In this document: positions 54,416 to 62,853 of the stretch, piece after piece | Layout: each line of letters starts with the position of its first letter | Position numbering within the stretch: the stretch's first letter is position 1 | Origin: Acaryochloris sp. CCMEE 5410 | Lineage (GTDB): Bacteria > Cyanobacteriota > Cyanobacteriia > Thermosynechococcales > Thermosynechococcaceae | Direction: 5' to 3' | Assembly: GCF_000238775.2 (NCBI RefSeq) | Contig: NZ_AFEJ02000001.1 | Location: 3,844,001-3,908,000 of the forward strand | DNA: 64,000 nt | The notes under the pieces: generated by a model | What the model saw: only the letters and a program-made list of their open reading frames with translations | Told to the model about the DNA's origin: nothing | Database searches by the model: none | Translations under genes and position numbers: made by a program

Positions 54416-55012
54416 ATGGACATAGTTGCTGCCACACCTGATGAAATCAACGTAATGATCTGCTATCGGGATGGGCAGAAGCAAAGCCTGAAACAGACGC
54501 CATTTTTCTCGTTTGCCAACAAACGCTGGTACCGAGACAAAATCGCTGAAATTGACTGCTACATCAATGCAGCAAAAGTCACGGAGCGTGTCTTCTCTGT
54601 TCCAGGCTTCAAACGCAGAATATCTTGGTGGGATGAGTCTAAGAGCTGCTACTACACTGAAATAAACGGCCTCATCTGTGAAATTGACGAATATGTACAT
54701 GGCGATTGTCTTTGCATTCAGCAAAGTGCTACTCCACAGGTAACCGTGCACGAATGCCCAGACGGTGAAGTGTGTACTGCGATCATTATTGACGCAGACA
54801 TCAACAGAATTGAAGACATATCCGATGCTGTCTCTAGTGAAGTACCAGTGTGCAGCGTATTTCCCGGTTACTACGAATCCATCGTGGCCGATATCAACGC
54901 GTGCGTGGAGCCCTTGTTTCCGCATGAACGCCCTGAATATGTCAATGACGATGTTTATTGGTTTTACTTTCACAACGAATGCGCTCATTGTGCCGCAGCA
55001 TATGGTGCTTAA
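54416..55012 (+). CDS. Unknown Cys-rich protein paired with GyrB-like gene
   Basis: 198 residues, not recognised. It has about a dozen cysteines, including CLC near the middle, ECPDGEVC and a C-terminal ECAHC (CxxC). Aromatic and acidic residues are frequent (VNDDVYWFYFHNE). No signal peptide or membrane helix is seen. The next gene starts 27 bp downstream on the same strand, so the two probably form an operon. A long frame on the opposite strand looks like a shadow. The initiator at 54416 lacks a good ribosome-binding site, so the start is uncertain. Confidence 0.55.
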   Translation: MDIVAATPDEINVMICYRDGQKQSLKQTPFFSFANKRWYRDKIAEIDCYINAAKVTERVFSVPGFKRRISWWDESKSCYYTEINGLICEIDEYVHGDCLCIQQSATPQVTVHECPDGEVCTAIIIDADINRIEDISDAVSSEVPVCSVFPGYYESIVADINACVEPLFPHERPEYVNDDVYWFYFHNECAHCAAAYGA

Positions 55013-55039
55013 GGAAGATGCCTAGAGCCACTTCAACCG

Positions 55040-56008
55040 ATGACTGATGAACTTCTCGAACACATACGCAAACGCCCAAGAATGTACGTTGGCTCGACCG
55101 AGTTTTGGGGCTTCATCAACTACTTAGTCTGCGCGTATCGCTTGTTGATTCAGTGGGGGGCAACCCGTATCGAGCTGACGCAAGACACTGCGTTTACGCT
55201 TTATTCTGACGCCACGCTCCCTTTGGATTTAGACACTAACAACCCGTTTGAGTCCATCTCGACAAACTTTAACCATGTCGATGCATGTATCCTGAACGCA
55301 TTGTCAAAGCGGCTGGATATTTACAACGCAGATGGCGTTGCCTACGCATATGAGCTTGGGAAACGAGTAACCAGTTCGAGCGAACACTTGGCGTCAATTG
55401 GTGTGACACTTCATTTCATCCCAGATGATGACATATTCTCCGTGACCGATCTTCAACCAGCGGTTGTCAGCAGCTACCTCCACCGCATGTCATATTTATA
55501 TCCTCGTATTCAGTTTTCGGTCATCGCTGACGACTACAAATCGGTTTACTCGCGTCCTGGTGGTATCGCGGAGATGTTTAAGGGTGTCTCAGCTCCCTAT
55601 CAACTGCTACATGAACCGATTCATGTGTCCGGTAAGGATGGCGACTTCGAGATGGAACTGGTCTTTGCATTCCACAGTTGGTCCGAGGAAATGACGTGGA
55701 CCTTTGCCAATTACGGACGCGCTGCTGATGGCGGCACCCATGATGACGGATTGCGTGCTGCCTTGGATGACTTTGCAAGCGAGGTGATCGGCAATGATGA
55801 CAGGCATAATCGTCCTGGCTATTTGGCTATATTGTCTTTTCAATACCCCAATGTACAATTTGCGGGATGTATCAAGAGCAAGATTGGCAACATCGAATTG
55901 GAAGCAAAAACATACAACTTGGTTGGCAAACTATTAAGTTCGATTGATGTGGTAGGTCTAGCGCACCTCAAAAGCATGAGCCGATTTCAGTCCGCAGACT
56001 TTTGGTGA
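55040..56008 (+). CDS. Degenerate GyrB/ParE-like protein (ATPase-transducer region only, no TOPRIM)
   Basis: 322 residues that follow the order of the type IIA topoisomerase B subunit. IRKRPRMYVGST (~9-20) matches the RKRPGMYIGST start. LNALSKRLDIYNADG (~84-98) matches the VVNALS.kL segment after the ATP lid, and GVTLHFIPDDDIF the GTTVTFxPDxxIF strand. YQLLHEPIHVSGKDG, NYGRAADGGTHDDGLRAAL (~225-243) and NRPGYLAILSFQYPNVQFAG ... IGN (~257-283) match the transducer up to the QTK/KLGN border. The ATP-binding core is lost: no E-x-x-D-N-S, no DNGRGIP, and GxHGxG reads NHVDAC. The protein ends before TOPRIM. So it is a probable pseudo-ATPase, perhaps a gyrase-interacting decoy or regulator. Confidence 0.75.
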   Translation: MTDELLEHIRKRPRMYVGSTEFWGFINYLVCAYRLLIQWGATRIELTQDTAFTLYSDATLPLDLDTNNPFESISTNFNHVDACILNALSKRLDIYNADGVAYAYELGKRVTSSSEHLASIGVTLHFIPDDDIFSVTDLQPAVVSSYLHRMSYLYPRIQFSVIADDYKSVYSRPGGIAEMFKGVSAPYQLLHEPIHVSGKDGDFEMELVFAFHSWSEEMTWTFANYGRAADGGTHDDGLRAALDDFASEVIGNDDRHNRPGYLAILSFQYPNVQFAGCIKSKIGNIELEAKTYNLVGKLLSSIDVVGLAHLKSMSRFQSADFW

Positions 56009-56234
56009 TACCCAAATTGCCTTGCATCACCCGTGACAGAGCAATGCTATGAACTGGAGCGGTTAAGGCAGACTGATTCATAATGGACACTCAATGATTG
56101 CCACTCGATAACAGCAAGTGTTAGACCTCTATCCTGCTTTGCAGTTTTTTGGGTGAGAAATTCTCGACAAAATGAGAGAACAAGTTTGTGATAATCTCTG
56201 ACCGACGGTAAAGTTTGCTCCCGATATAGCAGGC

Positions 56235-56579
56235 ATGGCAAAACTCCCAAACGACATCTCAGAGACAATCTGGAGATTAAAGCGGCAATTAGCTGATGTG
56301 ATCGAGAATGCTAGAACTACTGAGTTCGCCCTGTTCAACACATTCGGTGAAACCGAACGAACCATTGTTTATCTTGACGATTTGCAAAGTGTTGCAGAGC
56401 AGGCGACTGAGCGATTTACCCAGTTTTCAAGCCTGCAAATTCGGATTTTCAACATTCAGCCTCATGTTCCAAGAGATATGCTAGAGCTAGTGATGCAAAT
56501 TATTTCGAATACAGAGGCTAGACTGCCAGCACTAGAACAAAGTATTCAAGAAATTAAGACCGAGTGGAAGTTACCATGA
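56235..56579 (+). CDS. Hypothetical helical protein
   Basis: 114 residues, not recognised. It is helix-rich (SETIWRLKRQLADVIENART; LELVMQIISNTEARLPALEQ) with a short central strand. There is no membrane segment. The stop codon overlaps the next start (ATGA at 56576), so the two are translationally coupled and probably act together. Confidence 0.55.
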   Translation: MAKLPNDISETIWRLKRQLADVIENARTTEFALFNTFGETERTIVYLDDLQSVAEQATERFTQFSSLQIRIFNIQPHVPRDMLELVMQIISNTEARLPALEQSIQEIKTEWKLP

Positions 56580-56779
56580 CCAACCAACTATTGATGCCCG
56601 ATCCGTCCGTTGATCCACGTCTGTTGGGAAATCTTCGTCGTGCTCGTCTAGAAATTGAGGAATTAGGATTACAGCTTGATGAAGTACTGGCTAAATTTGA
56701 CGAAGAAATCCGTCAGCAAAGGCTTAAACGCATTCAGCAGTCCTTAAATCTTGCCGACAAGCAACCACTTAGTTCATGA
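56576..56779 (+). CDS. Hypothetical small helical protein
   Basis: 67 residues, starting MTNQLLMPDPSVDPRLLG. The rest is one long amphipathic helix (LRRARLEIEELGLQLDEVLA, KFDEEIRQQRLKRIQQ), so it is probably a coiled-coil partner of the upstream product, with which it overlaps by 4 bp. No family was recognised. Confidence 0.5.
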   Translation: MTNQLLMPDPSVDPRLLGNLRRARLEIEELGLQLDEVLAKFDEEIRQQRLKRIQQSLNLADKQPLSS

Positions 56780-56851
56780 CTATCAGTGGAAGTGTTAACA
56801 CGGAAGTAAGCGTTCAGATCTCTGATGGTTAGATTGATAGAAGACACTCCG

Positions 56852-57115
56852 ATGACTCAAGTTACCCTCAATATCCCGGATGACTTATTTGAGAATTCAG
56901 ACGACACTTCCATAGACTTAGCCCAGCGATTACAGTTAGCAGCCGCGATCTACTGGTATACCCGTGGCGAGATCTCCCAAGGGAAGGCTGCACAGTTAGC
57001 TGAAATGACACGTAAAAAATTCCTTGAACGATTGGCCCATGAAAACCTAGATGTGTTTCAAGTCGATTTAGAAGATTTAGCTCAGGAGTTAGTCTTAGAC
57101 TGTCGGCTAACATGA
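56852..57115 (+). CDS. UPF0175-family small protein (antitoxin-like)
   Basis: 87 residues. MTQVTLNIPDDLFE opens a ribbon-like strand; AAAIYWYTRGEISQGKAAQL, then AEMTRKKFLERL, matches the UPF0175 helix-turn-helix region found in proposed antitoxins. It lies 23 bp upstream of a Uma2-family gene. A classical PIN-domain toxin partner is not adjacent. The internal ATG at 56852 is preferred to the one at 56825 because of the family start. Confidence 0.8.
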   Translation: MTQVTLNIPDDLFENSDDTSIDLAQRLQLAAAIYWYTRGEISQGKAAQLAEMTRKKFLERLAHENLDVFQVDLEDLAQELVLDCRLT

Positions 57116-57138
57116 GGTAAGACTTATGGGTCACAAGT

Positions 57139-57783
57139 ATGGTCACAACAGTTGTACCAGTTGAGCATGAAGCCATTGGAGAAAAACGCGTCAGTGTTAG
57201 CGGCTTGACGTGGGATGCCTATCAGCAAATTCTGCATGCCTTACCTAATAGTCGAGCAGTTAGACTCACCTATGACCAAGGAACTTTAGAAATCGCGATG
57301 CCTCTGGAAGATCATGAATTTGCCCTGCGATTAATTGAGCGATTCATTGTGATTTTGGTGGCGACTATGGGAATGAAGATCAAAACAATGGGGTCCACAA
57401 CCATGGATCGCCCAGATTTAGATCGGGGGTCTGAACCCGATTGTGCCTATTACATTCAAAATCAAGCGGTGGTTGCAGGACGGAAGGTTGACTTCTCTCA
57501 AGATCCACCACCGGATTTGGTTGTAGAAGTAGACATTACCAACACGGATATTGCTAAAGATCGGCTGTATGCCTCGATGGGAGTGCCTGAGTTTTGGCGC
57601 TATAACGGGCAGGTGTGGCGGATTTTTCAACTGCAGGGAGAAGCGTATCACGAATGCGATCGCAGCCCCACCTTCAATTGGGTCAACAAAGAAGACCTAT
57701 ACCACTTCCTAGCACAAGCTCAACAGGATGAAATTGCTGCGGAGCAAGCGTTCCGCTCATGGGCTCAAGAGCAGTGTCAGTAA
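57139..57783 (+). CDS. Uma2-family (DUF820) putative endonuclease-fold protein
   Basis: 214 residues with a restriction-endonuclease-like fold. RLTYDQGTLEIAMPLEDHEF is the opening, EPDCAYYI the first acidic strand, and PPDLVVEVDITNTDIAKDRL the PD-(D/E)xK-like core with E-x-D. VPEFWRYNGQVWRIFQL follows. The family is greatly expanded in cyanobacteria and its function is not established. A C-terminal fragment of a close relative lies at 62.7 kb. The following IS256 element begins 98 bp past the stop. Confidence 0.85.
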   Translation: MVTTVVPVEHEAIGEKRVSVSGLTWDAYQQILHALPNSRAVRLTYDQGTLEIAMPLEDHEFALRLIERFIVILVATMGMKIKTMGSTTMDRPDLDRGSEPDCAYYIQNQAVVAGRKVDFSQDPPPDLVVEVDITNTDIAKDRLYASMGVPEFWRYNGQVWRIFQLQGEAYHECDRSPTFNWVNKEDLYHFLAQAQQDEIAAEQAFRSWAQEQCQ

Positions 57784-57881
57784 AAGTTACAGCAGTGAAA
57801 TTGGCTGGTTTAGAGCCTGTTTGAGTTACACATCTGCACAAGAATATGAGGATGCCAGACGACGTTTATTATGGAAAAAAT

Positions 57882-59255
57882 GTTAGTGTCCTGATTTATT
57901 CGCCATGGGCTGAGATAGCTGAAATGCTTTGATAATAGAGAATTCAGAGCACTCCTTTATGAACATTGCCCAACGCGAGCAGCAGATTATCCGCATCCAA
58001 TCTCAAAGTTCCTATGCTTCTATTAACGAAGCCCTAGAATCAACCCTTCGTCTTGAAGCTAACCGAGTCACCCAGATCGCAGTAGAGTCAGCTCTAGACG
58101 AAGAAGTTCAAGCTTATCTATCAGAGATTCAAGGGGATCGACCTCGACGTTCAGGCTACTATCAACGGATCCTTGATACCCAGTACGGCAGGATTACTCA
58201 GCTGTCCGTTCCCAAACTACGGAAAGGGAATGCAGGCCGAGAGTGGCAGATTTTAGAGCGTTACCAACGAGCCCTTGGCAGCCTGCTAGAGTTTTGCCTA
58301 GGGCTGTATGTCATGGGCTTATCGCTTCGAGATCTGCAAGAAGCTCTCTATGAGATCCTGGGTGCAGTCTTATCCGTGAATGCCATTAACCGGATTACAC
58401 TTAAAGCCCAGAAGCAGATGCTCCAAAGTCGTCAGACTCGTCTTGAGAAAACCCCTTTTATTTGATTGTTGATGGGGTTTGGGCGAGTGTTCAATGTGCG
58501 TCTGAAGACTTTTGGGAAGACCAAGCTGGGCATATTCGGAAACTACGCCGTGCGGAAGACAGAGTCATCTTAGTGGCCATGGCGATATGGCCAAATGGGA
58601 CACAAACTGTTCTCCATTATGAAATTGCTGTCCAAGAATCTGAGGCAGCTTGGCTACTGTTCTTTGAGCACCTGCGGCAACGAGGATTGCAAACCCATTT
58701 GGTGAAGCTGATTGTGAGTGATGGCACCACTGGGCTACCTAAGGTAATTCGCGCTCTGTTTCCCCTCGCGCAACATCAACGGTGCATTACCCATAAGGTT
58801 CGAGCGATGCTCCGGCATTTGGGCTATGAGCAATTGCCACACCTGGATGCTCAAGGACAAGAACTGTCCCACTCTGAAGCCAAGAAGCTGCGGTATTCAC
58901 AAATTAAACACGATGCCTATGCTATCTATAAAGCGCCAGACTGGGAAGAAGCTATTGTTGCGTTGCTCGTGTTTGCACAGAAATGGACAGACCTTGAACC
59001 CGATGCGGTCAGAACCTTTACCAAAGATTTTGCCCTGACCTTGAGTTTCTATGATTTTGATGAATCCATTCATTCGCTGATTCGTACTTCCAATGCGCTA
59101 GAACGGTTGTTCCGAGAATTCCGAACCAAAGCTGATGAGATTGGTGCTTTCCCCAATGAGGAGAGCTGTTTAGCGATTTTCTTCCTCGTCTCACGCAGAG
59201 ATCATGCCAAGCATGATCGTCTCAATAACCATGGCGAATAAATCGGGACACTAAC
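57882..59255 (+). mobile_element. IS256-family insertion sequence
   Basis: 1374 bp. Terminal inverted repeats of 27 bp (57882-57908 and 59229-59255) have one mismatch. The 8-bp target duplication GAAAAAAT is at 57874-57881 and 59256-59263. It contains a Mutator/IS256-type transposase gene with a frameshift. Confidence 0.95.
57959..59241 (+). pseudogene. IS256-family transposase, frameshifted in two frames
   Basis: Two overlapping frames. The first part (57959-58465) includes ALDEEVQAYLSEIQGDRPRR and SGYYQR, the IS256 N-terminal half. The second (58462-59241) includes IVDGVWAS with the first catalytic Asp, LIVSDGTTGLPKVI with the second, and the Glu region NALERLFREFRTKA. Reading back by one base near 58453-58459 (CCCTTTT, matching an X XXY YYZ slippery pattern in phase) gives TPFYLIVDGVW, the normal family sequence. 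A one-base deletion is the simpler explanation, because IS256 transposases are usually made from one frame. Confidence 0.9.
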
Positions 59256-59410
59256 GAAAAAATAAACAAGACTTTGGGCTGCACTACAGCGTATTCGAAT
59301 CACCGCCTTGGGATAAACTATCACAGTTGGCTTTACGTGATATCGGTCATATCAAACGCATGAGCAAGAGAACAGTTGATGAACTATTGAGGTGAGAACG
59401 TTTGCACAAG

Positions 59411-59782
59411 TTACTCAACTGTTTGTATCTGCACCTGACCATCAACCACCCGAGCCGGGTAGACCGCAAGCTTGACGGCATCATTATCTAAGCAGTCCCC
59501 TGTTTTGAGATTAAAGTTCTGTTTATAAATCGGAGAGGCCACTTTCAAGACGCCCTTGCGATCGCCAATTAGACCCCGCGACATCACAAACGACTTGCTA
59601 AAGGGGTCAAAGTTATCTAGAGCATAGACTTCATCGGTTTCACCAATGCGAAAAATGGCCACCTGATTGTCTCCCACCAGAGCGTTAACACCCGTGTTAG
59701 GTGCGATCGCATCTAGTGAACAAACGGTGATCCAACGGTTGGCTGTAGTCATTGGGGCCGGGGTTGATACGGATTGTTCCAT
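59411..59782 (-). CDS. nirD: Nitrite reductase [NAD(P)H] small subunit
   Basis: About 123 residues with the NirD Rieske-like ferredoxin fold. WITVCSLDAIAPNTGVNALV, GDNQVAIFRI, ALDNFDPFSKSFVMSRGLIG and VASPIYKQNFNLKTGDCLDN are family segments. The usual Rieske Cys/His ligands are absent, as is normal in NirD. It assists the large subunit. It lies downstream of nirB on the same strand (86-bp gap). The ATG at 59782 is preferred; the longer reading adds a hydrophobic stretch not seen in the family. Confidence 0.93.
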   Translation of the reverse strand: MEQSVSTPAPMTTANRWITVCSLDAIAPNTGVNALVGDNQVAIFRIGETDEVYALDNFDPFSKSFVMSRGLIGDRKGVLKVASPIYKQNFNLKTGDCLDNDAVKLAVYPARVVDGQVQIQTVE

Positions 59783-59868
59783 GACAGCTTGGGTAATAAG
59801 GATCAAGAAAAAACAAGGGGATACAGATGTGGTCATCGTGTCTGCATCCCTGTAGCAAGGTTGAGAGG

Positions 59869-62436
59869 CTAGCTGCTGCTGGGAGCAACCAAAGCCTCTC
59901 CCTGTTTTAAGATGGCCCGCTCTGCCTCTGTGGCCGGACGCTTCTGGCCTCGCTCCTGTACATAAACCAAGGACGGGTCGGTGGCATCGGCATTCACAAA
60001 GTGACGGAAACGCTGCATCTGTTGTGGACTCTCAAGGGTGGCGGCCCACTCACATTGATAGGTGTCTACATGGTGCTGCATCTGGGCTTCCAGCTCCGCC
60101 GCAATGCCAAGGGAGTCCTCAATAATCACCTGTTTGAGATAGGCGAGTCCCCCTTCTAGCTTGTTAAACCAGGTAGAAGTACGTTCCAGCTTATCCGCCG
60201 TACGAATGTAAAACATCAAGAACCGGTCGAGATAGCGAATCAAGGTTTCCTTATCAATATCCGTCGCCAGCAGAGAGGCATGTTGGGGCTTGGTACCACC
60301 GTTGCCACAGACATATAGGTTCCAGCCATTTTCCGTGGCAATAATGCCAAAATCTTTGCCCTGGGCTTCGGCACATTCCCGTGTACAGCCCGACACCGCC
60401 GACTTGAGTTTGTGGGGCGATCGCAAGCCCCGATAGCGCAGCTCCAGCTCAATGGCCAGACTGGTAGAATCTTGCACACCAAATCGGCACCAGGTACTGC
60501 CCACACAGGATTTCACCGTGCGCAGTGCCTTACCATAGGCATGGCCTGACTCAAACCCAGCGTCCACCAATCGCTTCCAGATCAGGGGCAGTTGATCCAC
60601 CCGGGCTCCAAACAAGTCCACCCGTTGGGCGCCAGTAATTTTGGTGTACAGGTCAAATTCTTGAGCCACTTGACCTAAGACAATTAGCTTCTCGGGGGTA
60701 ATTTCTCCCCCCGGTATTCTGGGGATCACAGAATAGGTGCCATCTTTTTGAATATTGGCTAAAAATGAATCGTTGGTATCTTGGAGGCCCACATGGGGAC
60801 GATCCAGCACATACTCATTCCAGGTGGAGGCTAGCATCGACGCCACTGCTGGTTTACAAATCTCGCAGCCATGGCCCGAACCATGCTGGGCTAGCAGTTC
60901 ATCAAAGGACTTAATCTGTCCCACCCGCAGTAGGTGATATAGCTCCTGACGAGAATAGGGAAAATGTTCGCACAGGTGGTTATTAACCTCGATGCCCGCC
61001 TTTTTCAGCTCCGACTGCATCAGTTCTTTCACTAGCGGTACACAACCACCACAGCCCGTGCCCGCATTAGTGCATTGCTTCAGGCCAGGCAAATCGGTGA
61101 TATGGTCGTCTCGCACCGCAGCACAAATTTGCCCTTTAGATACATTGTTACAAGAACAAATCTGGGCCGTATCCGGTAGATTCTCTACACTCAAGGATGG
61201 GGCCTGCCCTTCAACCGCTGGCACCATTAGGCTTAAGGGGTTGGCTGACAGTTTGACCTGGTTTTGGGTTAGTTGTGAAAATGTGCCATAGTCCGATGCA
61301 TCGCCAATCAGTATGCCTCCCAGCAGCAGTGACCCGTCGCTGCTGACCACTAGCTTTTTGTATGTGCCTGCGATCGCATCGGTCACTACCAGCTCTTTAG
61401 ACCCCGGTGTTTTGGCAAAGTTGTCACCAAAGCTGGCCACATCTACTCCCAGCAGCTTCAGCTTGGTGGACATATCCGCTCCAGTAAACTGTTGCGGCGT
61501 CGCCACCTCCATCAGCGTATCGCTGACCACCTCCGCCATATGGTATCCCGGTGCCACTAGGCCAAAAGTACGGTCTTGATAGGCGGCGCATTCACCAATG
61601 GCATACACCTTGGGATCTGAAGTTTGGCAAGCTTCATTGATGACGATGCCCCCTCGGTTGCCGATGGCTAGGTCGCAGTTTCGGGCTAACTCATCTCTGG
61701 CCCGAATCCCTGCCGAGAAGACAATCATATCCGTCTGTAACGCTTCGCCATCCGCAAATTCCATTCTCACCAGCTTGCTGTTTTCGCTGACGATATTGGT
61801 GGTGGTTTTGCTGGTGTGTACCTGTACCCCTAATGCTTCAATTTTGTCTTTCAGTACGGCACCGCCTGCCTCATCGATTTGCACGGGCATTAGCCGGGGG
61901 GCAAACTCCACTACATGGGTGTCTAGCCCCAGAGATTTTAGCGCGTTGGCGCATTCCAGACCCAGTAGCCCACCGCCTACTACTACGCCGGTTTTTACCT
62001 GGAAACCGTAGGCTTTAATTGCGTCTAAATCTTCAATGGTGCGATAGACAAAAGTGCCGGTGGCGTCGTTGCCTTTGATGGGAGGGACAAAGGGGTAGGA
62101 GCCCGTGGCTATGACCAGTCGGTCGTAAGCAATTTCAAGGCCGTTGGCAGACTTGAGGATCTGGCGTTTGCGGTCAATTTCCACCACCTGGTCGCCAATG
62201 TAGGTGGTAATGCCATGCTCCTGATAAAAACCAGGCTCTACCATGGTGAGGCCTGCGGCGGTTTTACCTTCAAAGTACTGACTCAGGTGTACGCGGTCGT
62301 AAGCGACACGGGGCTCTTCTCCAAAGGTGACCAGGTGCCAGCGATCGCCACCTCTTTTTTCTACCATTAGCTGGAGAAACCGATGTCCCACCATGCCGTT
62401 GCCAACAACGACGAGAGTTTGCTTATGGTTCGGCAT
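59869..62436 (-). CDS. nirB: Nitrite reductase [NAD(P)H] large subunit
   Basis: 855 residues, a cytoplasmic enzyme reducing nitrite to ammonium with NAD(P)H. An FAD/NAD(P)-binding oxidoreductase domain (1-~310, VVVGNGMVGHRFLQLM and GVVVGGGLLGLECANALKSL) comes first. Bfd-like [2Fe-2S] domains follow (ICSCNNVSKGQICAAV ... CGGC; CEICKP). The siroheme/[4Fe-4S] reductase part has TVKSCVGSTWCRFGVQDS and SGCTRECAEAQ with the four Cys ligands, then DFGIIATENGWNLYVCGNGG. Length matches the NirB family. Most cyanobacteria use ferredoxin-dependent NirA instead, so this is notable. Confidence 0.95.
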   Translation of the reverse strand: MPNHKQTLVVVGNGMVGHRFLQLMVEKRGGDRWHLVTFGEEPRVAYDRVHLSQYFEGKTAAGLTMVEPGFYQEHGITTYIGDQVVEIDRKRQILKSANGLEIAYDRLVIATGSYPFVPPIKGNDATGTFVYRTIEDLDAIKAYGFQVKTGVVVGGGLLGLECANALKSLGLDTHVVEFAPRLMPVQIDEAGGAVLKDKIEALGVQVHTSKTTTNIVSENSKLVRMEFADGEALQTDMIVFSAGIRARDELARNCDLAIGNRGGIVINEACQTSDPKVYAIGECAAYQDRTFGLVAPGYHMAEVVSDTLMEVATPQQFTGADMSTKLKLLGVDVASFGDNFAKTPGSKELVVTDAIAGTYKKLVVSSDGSLLLGGILIGDASDYGTFSQLTQNQVKLSANPLSLMVPAVEGQAPSLSVENLPDTAQICSCNNVSKGQICAAVRDDHITDLPGLKQCTNAGTGCGGCVPLVKELMQSELKKAGIEVNNHLCEHFPYSRQELYHLLRVGQIKSFDELLAQHGSGHGCEICKPAVASMLASTWNEYVLDRPHVGLQDTNDSFLANIQKDGTYSVIPRIPGGEITPEKLIVLGQVAQEFDLYTKITGAQRVDLFGARVDQLPLIWKRLVDAGFESGHAYGKALRTVKSCVGSTWCRFGVQDSTSLAIELELRYRGLRSPHKLKSAVSGCTRECAEAQGKDFGIIATENGWNLYVCGNGGTKPQHASLLATDIDKETLIRYLDRFLMFYIRTADKLERTSTWFNKLEGGLAYLKQVIIEDSLGIAAELEAQMQHHVDTYQCEWAATLESPQQMQRFRHFVNADATDPSLVYVQERGQKRPATEAERAILKQGEALVAPSSS

Positions 62437-62572
62437 ATGTGTAGTTTTTGAGCAACATACTGAGCACCAGGGTGATCGATCCCTGGCGAAAAAAACAGCC
62501 CTTGTATGCGCTAATTGACTGAGATCGATGCAATAAACGCGTTTAGAGGTGAATTATTAATAGTTATTCTCA

Positions 62573-62612
62573 CAAGTACAAAAAATAATACTTGAATATA
62601 ACAAGTTGTTAT
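62573..62612. promoter_or_regulatory. Palindromic sites upstream of nirB
   Basis: Two adjacent symmetric sequences: CAAGTA...TACTTG (62573-62578 and 62589-62594), which has GTA-N10-TAC rather than the GTA-N8-TAC of NtcA, and the perfect palindrome ATAACAAGTTGTTAT (62598-62612). They lie 137-176 bp upstream of the nirB start codon, a plausible operator position. The binding protein is unknown. Confidence 0.4.
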
Positions 62613-62725
62613 TGAACGGTAATGTTTTGCAAAGCATCTTGCGACATTAGATTGGTTCGCTCTTGTCTAGTTCTCAAAAAAATCTACAAAATGATTTCAG
62701 TTACATCTATTTCTCGACGGTGACG

Positions 62726-62848
62726 ACTGGCTTCGATTGGGTCAACAAAGCAGACCTATACCAATTCCTTGAACAAGCCCAACAAGATGAAATTGCTGCC
62801 GAGCAAAATTTTCGAGCAGTGGTGCAACACAAACTTCAGCAGCCATAA
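62726..62848 (+). pseudogene. 3' remnant of a Uma2-family gene
   Basis: The last ~40 residues (TGFDWVNKADLYQFLEQAQQ, then DEIAAEQNFRAVVQHKLQ) closely match the end of the intact Uma2 gene at 57139 (FNWVNKEDLYHFLAQAQQDE). No N-terminal part or start is present upstream. It is probably left over from a duplication or rearrangement involving the nirBD segment. Confidence 0.75.
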
Positions 62849-62853
62849 TCCAC

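Larger units (their letters stand above)
57846..59395 (+). pseudogene. Small ORF interrupted by the IS256-family element
   Basis: Removing the IS (57882-59255) and one copy of its 8-bp target duplication joins 57846-57881 in frame to 59264-59395. The result is a 55-residue reading frame beginning MRMPDDVYYGKN and ending SKRTVDELLR before TGA. Its C-terminal part reads as a helix (LSQLALRDIGHIKRMSKR). I do not recognise the family, and it could be the 3' part of a longer lost gene. Confidence 0.5.

Noticed and set aside
54398-54988. A 196-residue open frame on the minus strand opposite the Cys-rich gene
   Set aside because: It overlaps almost fully with the plus-strand frame that is in line with the GyrB-like gene, and its composition looks like an antisense shadow.
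59290-59330. Possible tRNA T-arm (ATTCGAATC) near the IS256 right end
   Set aside because: No acceptor, D or anticodon stems can be folded around it, and the bases lie in the rebuilt small ORF.
62573-62594. NtcA box upstream of nirB
   Set aside because: The GTA...TAC spacing is 10, not 8, so it is listed only as an unassigned inverted repeat.
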